A stretch of DNA of 64,000 nucleotides, taken from assembly GCA_030268105.1 (NCBI GenBank), contig BSDZ01000078.1, positions 6,829,501 to 6,893,500 of the forward strand, in the 5' to 3' direction. Shown here piece after piece: positions 50,901-62,600 of this stretch. The translations under genes were made by a program, and so were the position numbers. Below the pieces are notes generated by a model. The model did not search any database. It had not been told where the DNA came from and saw only the letters and a list, made by a program, of their open reading frames with translations. This DNA is from Volvox africanus (Eukaryota; Chlorophyta; Chlorophyceae; Chlamydomonadales; Volvocaceae). Numbering within the stretch: position 1 is the first letter of the stretch; every line of letters starts with the position of its first letter.

Positions 50901-53900
50901 GGCAGATGGTCTTCGGTCTCGCGTTGCGGCCGGAAGCGTGAGCGTTAGCGGGGCTGTGTGCAAGATGCACGCGCTTTTCATGGCCTCTGGTGGGGGTGCG
51001 GGAAGTGGCGACGAGCGACAAGTAAGACACTGCGGGGATGATTGAAATGATTTGACCGGAAACTCTAGGCAGCCAACGTGAAAAGTAGCAAGCAATACCA
51101 CGGGGGGAACAAAAGAACCAACAAAAAGGATGTCCAGCCCGTTGGTCGTTGTCCAATCGATAAGGTTGACATTGGGTGAGCTGGTGTTTAGGCCGGGATG
51201 CTGTGTGCCTGTTGGAGGAGCTAAGAAGGCTCGTGTCGGGAGGCCTAACGACAAACGCTGTCCTGGTTGCGCTGCCCTCGCTGACTGGGTCGCAGTTCAC
51301 CCCGAGGGACTTGGAAGGAGGAGCCCGGCACCGCCTCAGCACACGGATGGTGGTGAGTCGCGGCCAGGGGCCACGAAGCGGGAGCACTATATCGTTTCAT
51401 AAGGACTAGGAATTTGGCAAAGCGGCTACAGGGCCCTGAATCCTAACCACCTCAACCGGCACCATCATCACCGGTGCCGGTTGAACTTCTTTTTCCTCTA
51501 CTCGATCCTCTGGAAGTTGCCGGGTGACTGGGGCACATCATGGTCATCTGCGCTGTTACATTGGCCATCCATGGCTGGATGTCGATGTTGGCTGGATGCG
51601 ATTTGTCTTTCCGACTTTGGAGCGCGTCCCATTAGAGCTGATCGAGGAAAGGTGTCTGGCTCCCTATTCGGCCCCTTGGCGTCTGGTCTGAGTCCCTTCG
51701 CTACTCGCCATGCTTCCTCTGCCCCGTCGCGCACCCTGCCCCCGACTCTGCAGACTATCGACCTAGGTGCCGCGCTGGCTACATCCGCCGCCCCTGATGA
51801 GGTCTTGACACGGTCCCCCGGGCCCGCCTCGGCCAAGTTCCCGGAGTCGCCCTCACCCCCACCGACATTGCACGACCCGAAATCGAAGGAGCGTGTTGGC
51901 GCTGTGCAGCTGCAGGCACTGCCTCATGGTGGTGGAGGCGAAAGTAAAGCCAGCGCCCGCGGCCGTGCAGGTCCCATCAGTGCTCCGCCGAAGTCGCTGG
52001 CGAACGCGTATGTGGGTGTTGCCAGCCGGCGAATCTCCTTCCTAGGTCTGGGGCTAGCGCCGCGCAGCCGGACGGTGGAGCGCCGGTCCAGCGCAACAGA
52101 GGAGTGGCAGGTGCGGTATGCTCGCTCGGTGAGGAGCGGTCGTGTGCGTGGTCTGCACAACTTTAATCGTCTGCACCTGCCTCCTACAAGGCTGAATCCT
52201 GGGCCGGATGCATTCGTGCGGCTTGCTTTGACCGGTTTCCTGCTTTGCCGCAAGTCGTATTATTTCGGTATTACCTAATTCCTTCATACGTCCAACCCTC
52301 CTCATTCAGCGCTTGTCCTTTTCTCGCTTGCTTGATTTGCATGGTATTTTACGAGCAATGCTGATGCCATGTGGAAGGGATACATGCATCCTTATGTGTG
52401 AGAAGGAATTCGAAACGCGCATTCTGTGGCTGAATGACCGCATCTGCACCTCATGTGCGCACGGTTGCTGGCCGCAGACTGCCCAGGCCGACGTGACTAT
52501 GCCGTGGCTGGGCGGCACTGTGTCACAGACCGGGGCCTTGTCACAGTCGCTGCAGATGCCGGTTGAGTGCCGTTCATGGAGGGAGAGGTGCAGGGAGGAT
52601 TGGCCACCGGCAGTGAGGCCCGCACCACCCGCCCGTTGCGCGTACAGGTACGGCGGCTTGGGACGGACTGAGGACCGGGAAAAGGAAACAAGGAAAGGCA
52701 CACACCCTACCGTCGTTACATACATCTACTTTCCGTCAAAAGAAACAGCATTGCGCGCCCTTCTTGTGTTTCGTGCACCCTTTCCCCTGCTCCCCGTCTG
52801 ACTCCCCGGCCGCGCAGGGGCCTGCGTGTGCGCATGGGTCTCCATACGGGTATCGTCACCGCCTCGGACGTCACTTTCAACCCCACTACCTCTGCCATGG
52901 CATATGGCGGTACGGCGATGAAGGTTGTCAAGGCAGTGGGTGATGCGGCGGCAGGCGGTATGATTCTCATGTCGCAGTCTACCTTTCAGGCGCTGGTATC
53001 CATCATGATGGACCTACCGGGGTCGCCGCAGGTGGGGTCGAACAGCAGAGATGAAGGGAAGGGACAGGGAAGGACAGTGAGAGCCCGTCTTGCGAAATAG
53101 TGTTGAACGCGCTGCACGGAATGTCCTCCATCCAAACGGCGATGGGATTTGGATTGCCACATACGGTTTAGAAGCTTAGTTACTGGAGGGAGCCCGCCCA
53201 CCCCACCCATCGGCTGGCTTGGTGACAAAATGTGTTCACCCCGAGAGCGGAATATGACGCAGGCGATAATCATGGATCGTTGAACCAGGGCTTGGCGGGA
53301 AGCGAAGGAATTGTGCGAACGTAAATATGGGTGGCTTGGTAGACCGCTGACAGTAAGTAATAGGCGAAAAAACCCAAGAGGCCTGCATAAATCCCAAATC
53401 AAGGTGGTGACGGGTTTGCCTTCCCCCAAACCTTCATCCGAGCTCTTTCCCCTTAGGCAATCTTCAGTGGCGAGTCGGACTTGGACCTGGGCTCCGACGC
53501 CGCCAACTACTGCCTCTATCAGCTCGTGCATCGGGAGCTGGTGCAGCGAATCGGCTACTCAGCGCCGCTGCGGAATATCCCACTGACGCAACTGGGGACA
53601 GAGGACGCACCCACGGGGTTCTGTGCCATCAGCTTCATGCACGTCGCATCGGCCAGCATGCTGGGTATGTATGTATCGTATTCTCCAAGGGACTTTAGAG
53701 GGGTCGCTGCGACCACAGGGCATCGGGTGATGTCTCTATTCTCTGAATTTTTGAGTTGACAGAAATTTTGAATTGCCTTCGGGTAGGAAAGAGGAGGTAA
53801 GAAAAGATGATGACTTGGGGTTGATTCCGTTAGTTACCGGGCTTTTGATGCCGCCAGCCGACATCGCAAGGTTTGATCTCAAGGCCGCCTCGTTCTGCCC

Positions 53901-56900
53901 TAGGGGAGGAGGCTCCTGCCTGTCAGCACAGGGCTAGTTCCACTTTTTCCTTCGTGTCTTATTTCCCGTCCATGACACTGACCTCACATATCATCCGGAA
54001 ACACCGTTTTGGCAGTGGCTGAGTTGGGACAACCTGGCGTGGAGGCTCTGCAGCAATTTAAGGTAAGGAGGGGGCCGGCTGAAGTTTGCAAGGATATGGT
54101 ACAGGGCGCACGGTCGGCCAGAGTCCGGCCGTTTGTGTTCCTGTGGGCGGCTCCTTCACTTCCAGTTTCCAATGCAGCATGTTCCAGGTTGCGCTACGTC
54201 TCGACGCCTCACCACACCACTTCGCGCAGTCGACGTGACATATGCCACAATCAAAACCGCACATCGTCAGGCACTGAAAAGGCGCCGCCAGAGGCCCCTT
54301 TCCGCGCGGGCCTGCCCTAGCGCGCGGCGGAATGCAGCTGGCCGGCGATCGGGCTGATCGGAGAAGGCCCACCCCAACACTCCCCAATCCACTCGAACTT
54401 CCGTCGTCGCCTACAGCACCGTGACCCCACCCCGCGCGCATCGTCATCCCTTTGGACCCACCATTATCCTGTGCCCACTGTCGTCGGGTCCAGTCTATCG
54501 CCACAGGGCTATGCAGTCGCTGCGGCGGCTATGTCGTGGAGGCGTCCGAGGGGCTGTGTCTGGCCGCGTTCCGCCACGCTGCTGCGGCGCTGGTGTGGGC
54601 GCTGGCTTCCCGTGAGGCGCTCACATCTCACCCTTGGTCTGCAGAGGTGCGGCGCTGGTACCGCTTCGCGCTGGCCAACAACTTCTCCAGCCGCGGCAAC
54701 CGCGGTCCCCGCCCACGCACAGGCGTGCACGTGGGCGGTGTGAATGTGGAGGTGAATGCGGCAACTGGGCGAATGACGTACCGTGGAAAAGTCATGAACC
54801 GCACCTCGCGGATCGCCCACAAGGCCACTTCGGAACAGGTGAGCAGATGTCTGTGATTTGTGACAAGCAAACAACCTAGCAGGTCACAGTTTACAAGACA
54901 TGTGCGGCAAGAGTTCATGAAAACAAAACAAGGCAAGTGTGAAGAATGGGAAGCTGACGCGAAGGCTGATTACGGTGCGTGAGGCGCAGCGGAAGGGAGT
55001 GAGGTGTAGCAGCTCTGGGTGTTGGAGGCTGGAAGCCAGCTGATTGATTACTCGTCGGTTCCCACGTAAGAGCAGATGTGCGTGACCATGCGTGCTGTGC
55101 GTGCAAGTAGACGGTGGCGTGCCGCGGGATCAACCTGCTGAGTGTAGTGCAAACATTAATCACACGTTGAGCGTGATGTATAAGGGCTGTTGACGGGGCA
55201 GGATGCGAACCGAAACATGTAAGAATAAGGGAGCAAGTGCAGTGCGGGAAACGAGGCGAGTTGTTGGCAGTATAATGCGGCGGCGGTTAGCCGTGCGGCC
55301 AGGTGCTGCAAGTGGGTGGGCTTGCACGCACACGTGATCAGGGGACGAGGGGGCCCAGGGTGTTGGTCGCATGAAGATCCTGGAGCGCGCACAGGGGTGG
55401 AGGGAGGCACGGCCATAATGGTGGCGGGCGTGGTCATGGTAGTCCTCGGTGTGTTGGGATGGAGGAGGTCTAGGGGAGCCGGGCCAAGACGTCACACCCG
55501 ATCTCGGTCCGCCTCTGGTTCTGTCTGCTCCGGCGCTCAGATCGTGTGTTCCAAGGAGGCCTGGGACGCGGTGGAGGCCTCCCTGCAGCGCATGGTGGCG
55601 GACATTCAGGAGGAGCAACGCCGCGAGGACGAGGCGTTGCGGAAAGTTGCCGCCGCGGCCGCACGAGGCCGTGCTACTTCATCCACTGTGGAGGGTTATG
55701 GAGATGGAAACGGCGACGATGGCTTTGCTGACGATGACATGGTCTCGGAGCTGGGTGGCGGCGGTGGCGGCGGCCCCGGCAGCGCCGTTAACTCGATCCG
55801 GGCCTTGTCGCCCGCCACCACGACGCCCAGCTTGCGCCTTCCGCCCCTCGGCGGTGGCACTGCTGCCTCCACCCACGGATCGCCGGCGTCAACACGGGCC
55901 AGCGGTGGAAGGCAGACGGCGGCCGGTCGCAAAGGAAGCCTGGGGTCCAAGGCGGGCTCGGCGCCGCCGTCGGCGCGCAGCACGATGGTAATGACGTCGG
56001 CCCACCAGCATGAGGGAGCTGCCTCGGATGGCGTGGGCCGTATAAAGGCCAGTGCCCTGGCCGTCAGCCTGGCAGCCTCGGTACGGGCGCACCGGTCAGC
56101 TAGCGCCAAGCAGCTGTCGGCTGCGGCGGCCGCCGCGGCTGCGGCACTCAGTCGCCGTGTAACGTCATTCACAATACGTGGTTCCGCTAATAGCTTCCCT
56201 GAACTGATGCCCGCTGCGGCAGCAGCGGGTCTCGCGAACGGCTCTGTTGGCGGTCCCGTCCCGTCCGTTACTATCGCCGCCACTGTTACCGGCCGCGCTA
56301 CGGGGCCTGCCTCCGCCAACAGACTGCTAGCGGCGCTTGCCAGGGTGCCGTCGTCGCCGCCGCGGCTACCTGGCAGCACGCCACAAATGCGGCCGTCGCT
56401 ATCATCTGCCACAGTTCTTAACCCCGTACCATGCACGTCGCCCGGCAGCGTAGGAGGCGGTGCGGGTAACGTTGGCTGGACGTCCCCAATGGGGCGGCCA
56501 ACCTCTGCTGCTGTTGCCCCAAATCTGCCGCTAGCTTTCCAATCCGTAGCGTCAGAGCCTGCGCCCGCCGGCAGTGGCGGCACCGTCGCCGTCAGCATCA
56601 CTGGTGGTGATGGTGGTGGCGTAGGTTCTCCTCCGGCTCTGGCTCCCTCCTTGAGATGGCAGGCGCTGAGCCGGCTGGTGGGTCCCAAGGTTCAGCTGCC
56701 CGTGGCGAAGCGGTTGGAAGCCAGATACCTTGGGAGCTACAGGTTCGTTTTGGGGATGGGTCCGACTGTTGGGTAATCGTGATGGGCGATGGGCGATTAT
56801 CCCTTGGGGAGTGCTCAGTGATGGGGTGTCGTTCGTGAGATCGGTTCTGAGGGGAACTTCCTTGCACGGGTGCGAGGTGAGGAAGAAGGTGATCTTGCCG

Positions 56901-59687
56901 GCACGTGATTAGGTTGCGTCCTGCGAACGTGGTGGCCGTCGTGGTTTGATGGACGAGGTTCACGGAGCGGTGTTACGGCTTTGCAGCGCCACCGTGGTCG
57001 GGGTAGTCCGAAGCGCCGCTGGGATGACGACAACACGAAGAAAATCCACAGGTTCATCCCACCTCACCTGCAACTTGGAGCCGCGCCGGAAAGACTTGGC
57101 GAAGAACTTTCTGGTGGCGGCTCTTAGAACTTCTCTTCTCTCTTCATTCTGCTGGGCACCTTGTGCAAAGAAAACGCCGTTCTATATTTGCGGCTTCCGT
57201 GCATGAGGCGTACGCCTTCTTCCCCAGCAGAATGAAGAGAGAAGAGAAGTTCTAAGAGCCGCCACCAGAAAGTTCTTCGCCAAGTCTTTCCGGCGCGGCT
57301 CCAAGTTGCAGGTGAGGTGGGATGAACCTGTGGATTTTCTTCGTGTTGTCGTCATCCCAGCGGCGCTTCGGACTACCCCGACCACGGTGGCGCTGCAAAG
57401 CCGTAACACCGCTCCGTGAACCTCGTCCATCAAACCACGACGGCCACCGGGGAGCTTGCGCAGCATTTGGAGCAGTGTAAATTCCTTTTTCTGAGGCTCG
57501 TTCTCCCTGCGCCTCCCGCGGGCCCCCGTGGTGAACAGCCTTAAGGGAGTGCGTGAGGATATGAAGTTATTCGAGGTATTCTGGGGGGAGGATGAGGACG
57601 AGTCCATCGGAGGCAGTGGCGGCGATCGGGAAGGCGACATAAACAAGGTCGAGGTCGATGCTGGTGGCGGTGACGGAGCTGGCCGCAGCTCCCAGCGTCG
57701 CGCCACAAGTAGTCCCACAAATCTTGGCAGTAGCACGATGGGCATCATCATGAACGTCGTGCCGGCGGAAACGGCGGCTGCGGAGACAGCAACGGGGGTG
57801 GCGCCGCCATCTGTCCTGGATGGGAAGGAACGGATGTCGATAGTGTCGGCGGCTAGAGTAGGCGGTGTGAAATCACTACCACAGATGAGTATGGGTACAG
57901 CCGCAACGCCCAACACAGCCTCTCCAACTGGGGGGTTCAGCGGCGGCACCAGAACCATCCCTGCCGCAAGCGCCATAGCAGCGCCCGGACTGGCAATGGA
58001 AGCTGAACCAGTGGCGATTTCATCTCCTGAATTTTGGCGCACCCGCAGTGGCAAATCAGATTGGCAAACAATTGATACTGGGTGCAGCGTGTATGATGAG
58101 GACATTACTGGAGGCGTGCTACAGCCGGCCGACATGGCTGACACGGCGGCTGCATCGCCGGCAGCGGCAGGGGCACCGCCGATCTTTCATGATGTGGTCC
58201 CCAGAGCCTCCACTGCCGGCGGAGTTGTGCCTAATGGCAGCTTTCGTATCGGTGGCATTCGTCGATCTGAGAATGGGAGGAATAATGTGTTCTTCCCCGC
58301 TGTTGGGGACTTTGCGACTATGGTTCCGGAGCTTGAACGGAAGCGGGACCAGGACAATGGTGACGTGGAGGACGACGGCGGCATCGGCGGTGGCGCCGGT
58401 GGTGGTGGTATTGGGGGCCAATCTCCCCGGGCAGGGCCAGCGGGCTCCAGTGGGGCGTGGCAGCAAAAGCGGCAAGTGCGGTTGCCGCCGTTTCCTTCGC
58501 AGCTATTACCTCAGCCCTCGCATCTGCAGCAGCAGTCGGGGCTGGAGGCAATGGCGCATCGGCCGTCAGCTCAAGTCACAATCTGGCCGGTACCCGCTAT
58601 CGTTGAGCCTCCATTTGCCCATATTCATGGGTCTTATCCTGGCTCGCCCACGATCCAGCAGCAGCAGCAGCAGCAGCATGACTTCCCCCACTACCCATCG
58701 CAGCAACAGATACGCCCGCGTTCAGCCCTAAGGCACGACCTCCAAGTCAACGTGACTGGTCAGAGTGTCTGTTCCGGCACCAGCCCCGGCTCCCATTTCA
58801 ACGGCAGTGCTGGAGACATCAGCACGAGTAGTAACGCCAGCAACCGGCGACGCCATCCTGCCGGGACTCTGGGCGTCACCTTTGCTGATCCGCCTCTCCG
58901 TGAGCTGAACCAGGTGCAGTTGCAAGGTCCACATGGGGTGTCCCAGCGTGCCATACCTTGCGCAAACAGGGCCTCTCGCAATGACGAGTTTCAGCCCGGG
59001 GCCTTCACCGGACAGTTGGACGTTGGCGTCGGGCTGGACAGGCCGCAGGCCCCGGAGGCTGCAATTCCTGCGCCGGCGAAGATGGAGGCGCCGACGGTAG
59101 GGCTGCGGCCGCTGTCAGCTCCAACACCTGTGCGGGTGCTGTCCTCACAGCCTGCCAGCATCGAACAAGTTATGGAGCCGCAGCCTGTGCGGCCCCAGCC
59201 TCTGACTGCGTGGGGATCCTCCCAGGCGGCCTTGGGCGCGGAGGCATCATCTTCACGGATTGTGGGGGACGTGCACACCGCCTCACCCTCGTTGTCCCTG
59301 TCGCCCCCGAACGAGGCCTCCGAACGGAGTCCCCGAACGGATCTTAAATCTGATCACGACGCTCCAAGGGACGAGGGAAGCCTGCATCACGAAGGGCCGG
59401 GTTTGTCGCAGGGGCGGCCTCTGAACCCAGGGCCGCCACAACCGTCATACGGTGAGGGGATCCCGTGGGCTTACCGCGTAGGGGTTGGCGCTCGGAACGG
59501 GGAAGCGGAGCCCACCCCTTCACTGGTGACTGTGCAGCAGCAACGGCGAGCTTGGGAGGGTACGGGCCCTGCCACCATCGTAGACGCCGCCGGCCCTGTC
59601 GTCGCGGCGAGAGGGGCGCTGCCCCCGACGTCAACATCAACGCAGGCAGGCACAATGGAGATTGAGGAGGCGGTCGAGGTGGGCTAG
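43249..59687 (+). CDS. Receptor-type class III nucleotide cyclase with tandem catalytic domains
   Basis: Firm exons: 43249 to about 44916, 45213-45485, 45786-45869, 46288-46365, 46671-46719, 47120 to about 50990, 52818-52995, 53457-53664, 54016-54062, 54494-54838, 55541-56742 and 57539-59687. Exons within 51.0-52.8 kb are less certain. The protein is roughly 3,700 residues. Order: hydrophobic signal (FIGLIVFLVTLGISAG), ~520-residue extracellular domain, TM helix, catalytic domain 1 (VTDIANSTGLWE, TEGDSFILAFHY, LRVRMGLHTGI), catalytic domain 2 (GFCAISFMHVASAS, GGYVV, EGLCLAAF, TGRMTYRGKVMNRTSRI, LKGVREDMKLFEV), then a ~700-residue Gly/Pro/Gln-rich tail. It should make cAMP or cGMP at a membrane; the specificity positions do not decide which. 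Domain 1 keeps both metal-binding Asp; domain 2 keeps the transition-state Asn and Arg, so the two probably form one shared site. Confidence 0.85.
45213..46719 (+). CDS. Cyclase exons 2-5: membrane helix and first half of catalytic domain 1
   Basis: Exon 45213-45485 has a transmembrane helix (ALWVVAATAGVLLVVLVPVV) followed by a basic stop-transfer (KLRRLQRRH) and the first metal-binding block TTLLVTDIANST. Exons 45786-45869, 46288-46365 and 46671-46719 add MDQALKLHNTCMRALLVRFN, GDSFILAFHYPADAAKFALS and VMWPAEVLAHPDGQE. All four join in phase, with donors GTATGG, GTGCGT, GTATGC and GTGAGG. Confidence 0.88.
47120..50990 (+). CDS. Giant low-complexity exon inside cyclase catalytic domain 1
   Basis: The acceptor CCTCCGCAG joins the preceding exon in phase to give HPDGQE|VWVVPRSAELANGG. 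The exon then encodes about 1,290 residues rich in Ala, Gly, Ser and Thr with scattered Arg, and no recognised domain. It ends near 50990: donors GTGGGG at 50990 or GTGCGG at 50996 keep phase with an exon starting at 51192, while GTAAGA at 51022 would join 51218. The region is probably disordered and loops out of the catalytic fold, since the next conserved block (LRVRMGLHTG) resumes only at 52818. Confidence 0.75.
51192..52800 (+). CDS. Cyclase exons in the insertion region, boundaries uncertain
   Basis: Exon 51192-51352 (donor GTGAGT) encodes CLLEELRRLVSGGLTTNAVL and ALPSLTGSQFTPRDLEGG. Between 51.48 and 52.13 kb two overlapping frames look coding. One is VDVGWMRFVFPTLERVPLEL to about 51,680; the other is a Pro/Ser/Ala-rich frame from about 51,650 to a GTGAGG donor after 52128. 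I cannot fix how they are spliced. A Cys-containing frame at about 52,340-52,560 may be a further exon. All belong to the disordered insertion of catalytic domain 1. Confidence 0.4.
51452..51484. repeat. Small inverted repeat in the cyclase gene
   Basis: 12-bp perfect arms (51452-51463 and 51473-51484) around a 9-nt loop, between exons of the insertion region. Confidence 0.7.
52818..54838 (+). CDS. Cyclase exons: end of catalytic domain 1 and most of domain 2
   Basis: Exon 52818-52995 encodes GLRVRMGLHTGIVTASDV and AMKVVKAVGDAAAGGMILMS, the second half of domain 1. Exons 53457-53664, 54016-54062 and 54494-54838 join in phase. They encode the start of domain 2 (TGFCAISFMHVASASML), GQPGVEALQQFK, and GGYVVEASEGLCLAAF through TGVHVGGVNVEV to NAATGRMTYRGKVMNRTSRI. 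The metal Asp positions of domain 2 are His/Ser and Leu. The Asn and Arg of the MNRTSR motif are present. Confidence 0.88.
55541..56742 (+). CDS. Cyclase exon: domain 2 with second low-complexity insertion
   Basis: Joins 54838 in phase to give KATSEQ|IVCSKEAWDAVEASL, the conserved post-core segment of class III domains. A ~350-residue Ala/Gly/Ser/Thr-rich insertion follows, ending in VAKRLEARYLGSY, which resumes the fold. The donor is GTTCGT. Confidence 0.85.
56931..57448. repeat. Perfect 226-bp intronic inverted repeat (long hairpin)
   Basis: Arms 56931-57156 and 57223-57448 are exact reverse complements over all 226 bp, checked base by base, with a 66-nt loop (57157-57222). The repeat fills most of the last intron of the cyclase gene (56743-57538). 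Transcribed in either direction it would fold into a perfect double-stranded RNA. An open frame crosses each arm identically on opposite strands, but it has no recognisable domain. Confidence 0.97.
57539..59687 (+). CDS. Last cyclase exon: domain 2 end and disordered C-terminal tail
   Basis: Joins the 56742 exon in phase to give YLGSYS|LKGVREDMKLFEVF, the final beta strands of the class III catalytic fold. About 700 residues follow, rich in Gly, Pro, Ser and Gln, including a run of seven Gln at 58660-58680. The stop TAG is at 59685-59687. The tail has no recognised domain and is probably cytosolic and disordered. Confidence 0.87.
58660..58680 (+). repeat. CAG microsatellite coding poly-Gln
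   Basis: Seven CAG units in frame in the last cyclase exon. Confidence 0.85.
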
Positions 59688-62600
59688 CCGCTGGGTTGGA
59701 GTGTGGGGACCTAGGCTTGCCTGAAGACAGGGGTTACAGGGTTTTGTCTGGTGTAGGGAAGGAGCGTAGCTGTCGGGCTTCCTGCAGCTGCTATGCCGAG
59801 GGCGGTGAGGCGCGGGCGTTCCCGACGTATTGTGCAACTGCTGCTGTTGCTGCTGCATGCTGGGTGACCGTCACAGCAGTCCATCCCTTAGGGCTCTGTG
59901 TCCGTCATCCATATGCCATATGCTGTCTTGTCTCTCGCTACCTGGCCCCAGGACCGCTCGTAGCTGGAGCCTGCATCCGCCGCCCTGCCATGCTTGCCTG
60001 GTGAAGGTAGAATTTGAGGAAGCGCACTGCAACATCAGAACAGCACATCAGCATGTGGCAAGAGACGGCGCCTGCTGAATGAGCGCTGGCCTGTGTGGGA
60101 AAGGCGCCCGCCTCTCCACCGAGGTCCAGCTGCATCTACGTAACCTATTATTGTTTCCCAGCGTCATGTGTGGAGACAATGCTGATGTATAATATATATC
60201 CGTCACCCCGTCAGCACAACATTATTTAAAAGTACTGGATTTGAAGGCACAATCTCAACTTTGCGACATATATCATATGTTACTAAACACCGCTCAGGGC
60301 TTCCGTAAACCCTCCCCGCAATATGCAACTGTGACGTCTTCCAGCCCAATCCAGGCTGGTCCAGCTTTTCCTGTCCGTGAAGATAATGTCATGTTTGTGT
60401 ATCAAAGGTTCTTGCTGTGAGAGCGTGTGGTTGAGGGAATGCGCCATGACGATACGCGTACATATCCATTTGGCAACCGACGGCCGCGCACGTGTGTTGT
60501 TGCCTATAATGCCTGTGTTTGTGAGTTTAAGTCACGATCTGCTGCACGGGCATAAAGAGCCGCCAGGGGGTCCTGGGGCCAGCTGCGTTGCCACCAGTCT
60601 GGCCAACTCGGACGTAAGCAGACAGAATTAATGGCAGTTAAATTTGTTGGGGGTTGTGATTGTCATATTTAAAGTTGTGCAGCTGAAAGGACGTGTGCTG
60701 CAATAGGTTGCGGTGATTGATGATGGGAAATATTGCCTTCTTCGGAATATAAGGGCGCCTGTGTATCGAACACGCGCCCCTCCATTTTAATGTGCAACGT
60801 TCTGGTGCGCACCTACATGTTGCAAGTTACCCTCAAGGTGGTTCTTGTCCACCGTGTATTCGACCTCTTCGGAGCTTCCTTGATAGCTCTTAGAGAAATG
60901 TGTGTTTTATGAAAGCGCCGTGGGTTCTCCAGGTGCTGCAAATTTAAATTGCGTCCCGGATAATACTTTATTTGATCTGTCTCGGTGCTCGCACGTGGTC
61001 TCACGTAGGGAGGCCCGTGGCCGCGAACTGTGGATATGGGGCAGGCCCTAGGGCCCGCCCCGCTGGATTGTGTTTCGAGGTATCGTTGGGCAAGATGGGA
61101 TGAGTGATCCAGGGGGCCATCGTGGTGGGGTCTCATGCATTCATATAAATATATGCTGGAAAGGGTGGAAAGAGGGATCGGCGTGCGGATATACTTTCCG
61201 CACGTAGTGGACAGACGGACGGACGGACGGACGGACGGACAAGAGCTGCATTTGGGGTTAAGACGGGAGATCCGAATGCAAACCTTGATGTCTGCCGCTG
61301 AAAATTCAGATGCCGGTGGGACTTGCGGAGAGTGAGGGCGCATGGTTCTGCATCATCAACTTACTGCGTACTTGCGGCGAGGTGCCCATCCTACAATTTT
61401 GCCTCCGTGTCACGACGCGCATATGCCCCCGGGGCTTAGAATGTCAGCGACAAGCTCTTAACATGAGAGCTCCGGCAACCCAACCTCCATGCCTGCAATC
61501 GCAATCCCCCCTTTTTCTCGTTCATTGGGCCAGTGGGCCTTGTCGCTGTCGCTCACCTGCGGGATGCGCGAGTGAGATGCAGAACTGGGCGGTTTTCTGC
61601 CCGGAGAATATGACTTCCTGTACCATGCAACGTCGCGGCCATCACCCGGCGCCAATCAGTGACAGCCTACCTACACGTGCCTGTGCGTGTTGCTGTGCGT
61701 AAACGAGCGCCCAAATCGCAGCCATTGAATAATCGCGTGGTGCATTGGTTTGGCCGCGCTGTTGCTATTGCTGAATTATTGGAAGTTATTGACTGAAATC
61801 CATGGTCGGATGATTACAGTGACCGAGATGGACGTAACCATCTGATGGTGTGGTGCTGTCGGCCATCGTTCCATTAGTACTGTGCCACCAGGTATTGTGT
61901 AGGTCATGAGACAGCTGGGCCGATGGTGTTAACCGGTTGATAACTTTGTTACGGCGGCGAGGGGCTGTGGGGGTTCTGGTAATTACACCGCGATGGAGGC
62001 AGTGACGGTTGTTAGGATTATCGTCTGCTTGCCTCGTGGGATGGGCGACATGGGATAAAAACGTGAATTCACCGCGGCCTCAGGTTGGTTATTTACGTCT
62101 TCGCGAATATTCGCCTTATTTACATATACGTATGGCGGATATCTATGACTTGTATTGTCTGCATATTGACACCGTGGCTGTGATGATAATATTGAATGGC
62201 GGGGTTGCCGGCGGTGGCGGTGGTTGTGATCGGGCTGCGGCCATCGTGACGGAGCTGCACTTTGCTTCCAGCTCACAGGTTAGTAAGTCAGCAGATTGGA
62301 AGATGAATTCGAAGGCTTTGGACCCCTCGCATGTGCCTCCTATTCGGGCTACTTGTATGAGGGGTGGCACGCTCTGCGGTCAGGAGCTTGGGCCTGAATT
62401 GCCGTATAAGGCGCAAGCCAGCTCGCACAGACGGGCGCACAGACGAGCGGCTATTCAGTTGGGTCAATAACGACAGGGCGCTTGTTACTGTTGGGGGCTG
62501 GGGGTTTCGGCAGAACAGGGACTGTGTCACAACGGTGTCGATGCATGTAGTCGTTGTAACGTGCGCCAAAGCGCCGCCACAGATGCGTTCGCTTAAGATA

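Noticed and set aside
55696..56688. 330-codon minus-strand open frame
   Set aside because: Antisense shadow of the Ala/Gly/Ser-rich cyclase exon 55541-56742; GC-rich repeats keep all frames open.
56931..57448. Reading the inverted repeat as a duplicated small gene
   Set aside because: The shared ~70-residue frame has no start context or domain and both copies lie inside one intron. A hairpin or foldback element explains it better.
57182..58144. 320-codon minus-strand open frame opposite the last cyclase exon
   Set aside because: It is antisense to well-supported cyclase coding sequence and runs through one arm of the inverted repeat. Its protein shows only reverse-complement low complexity.
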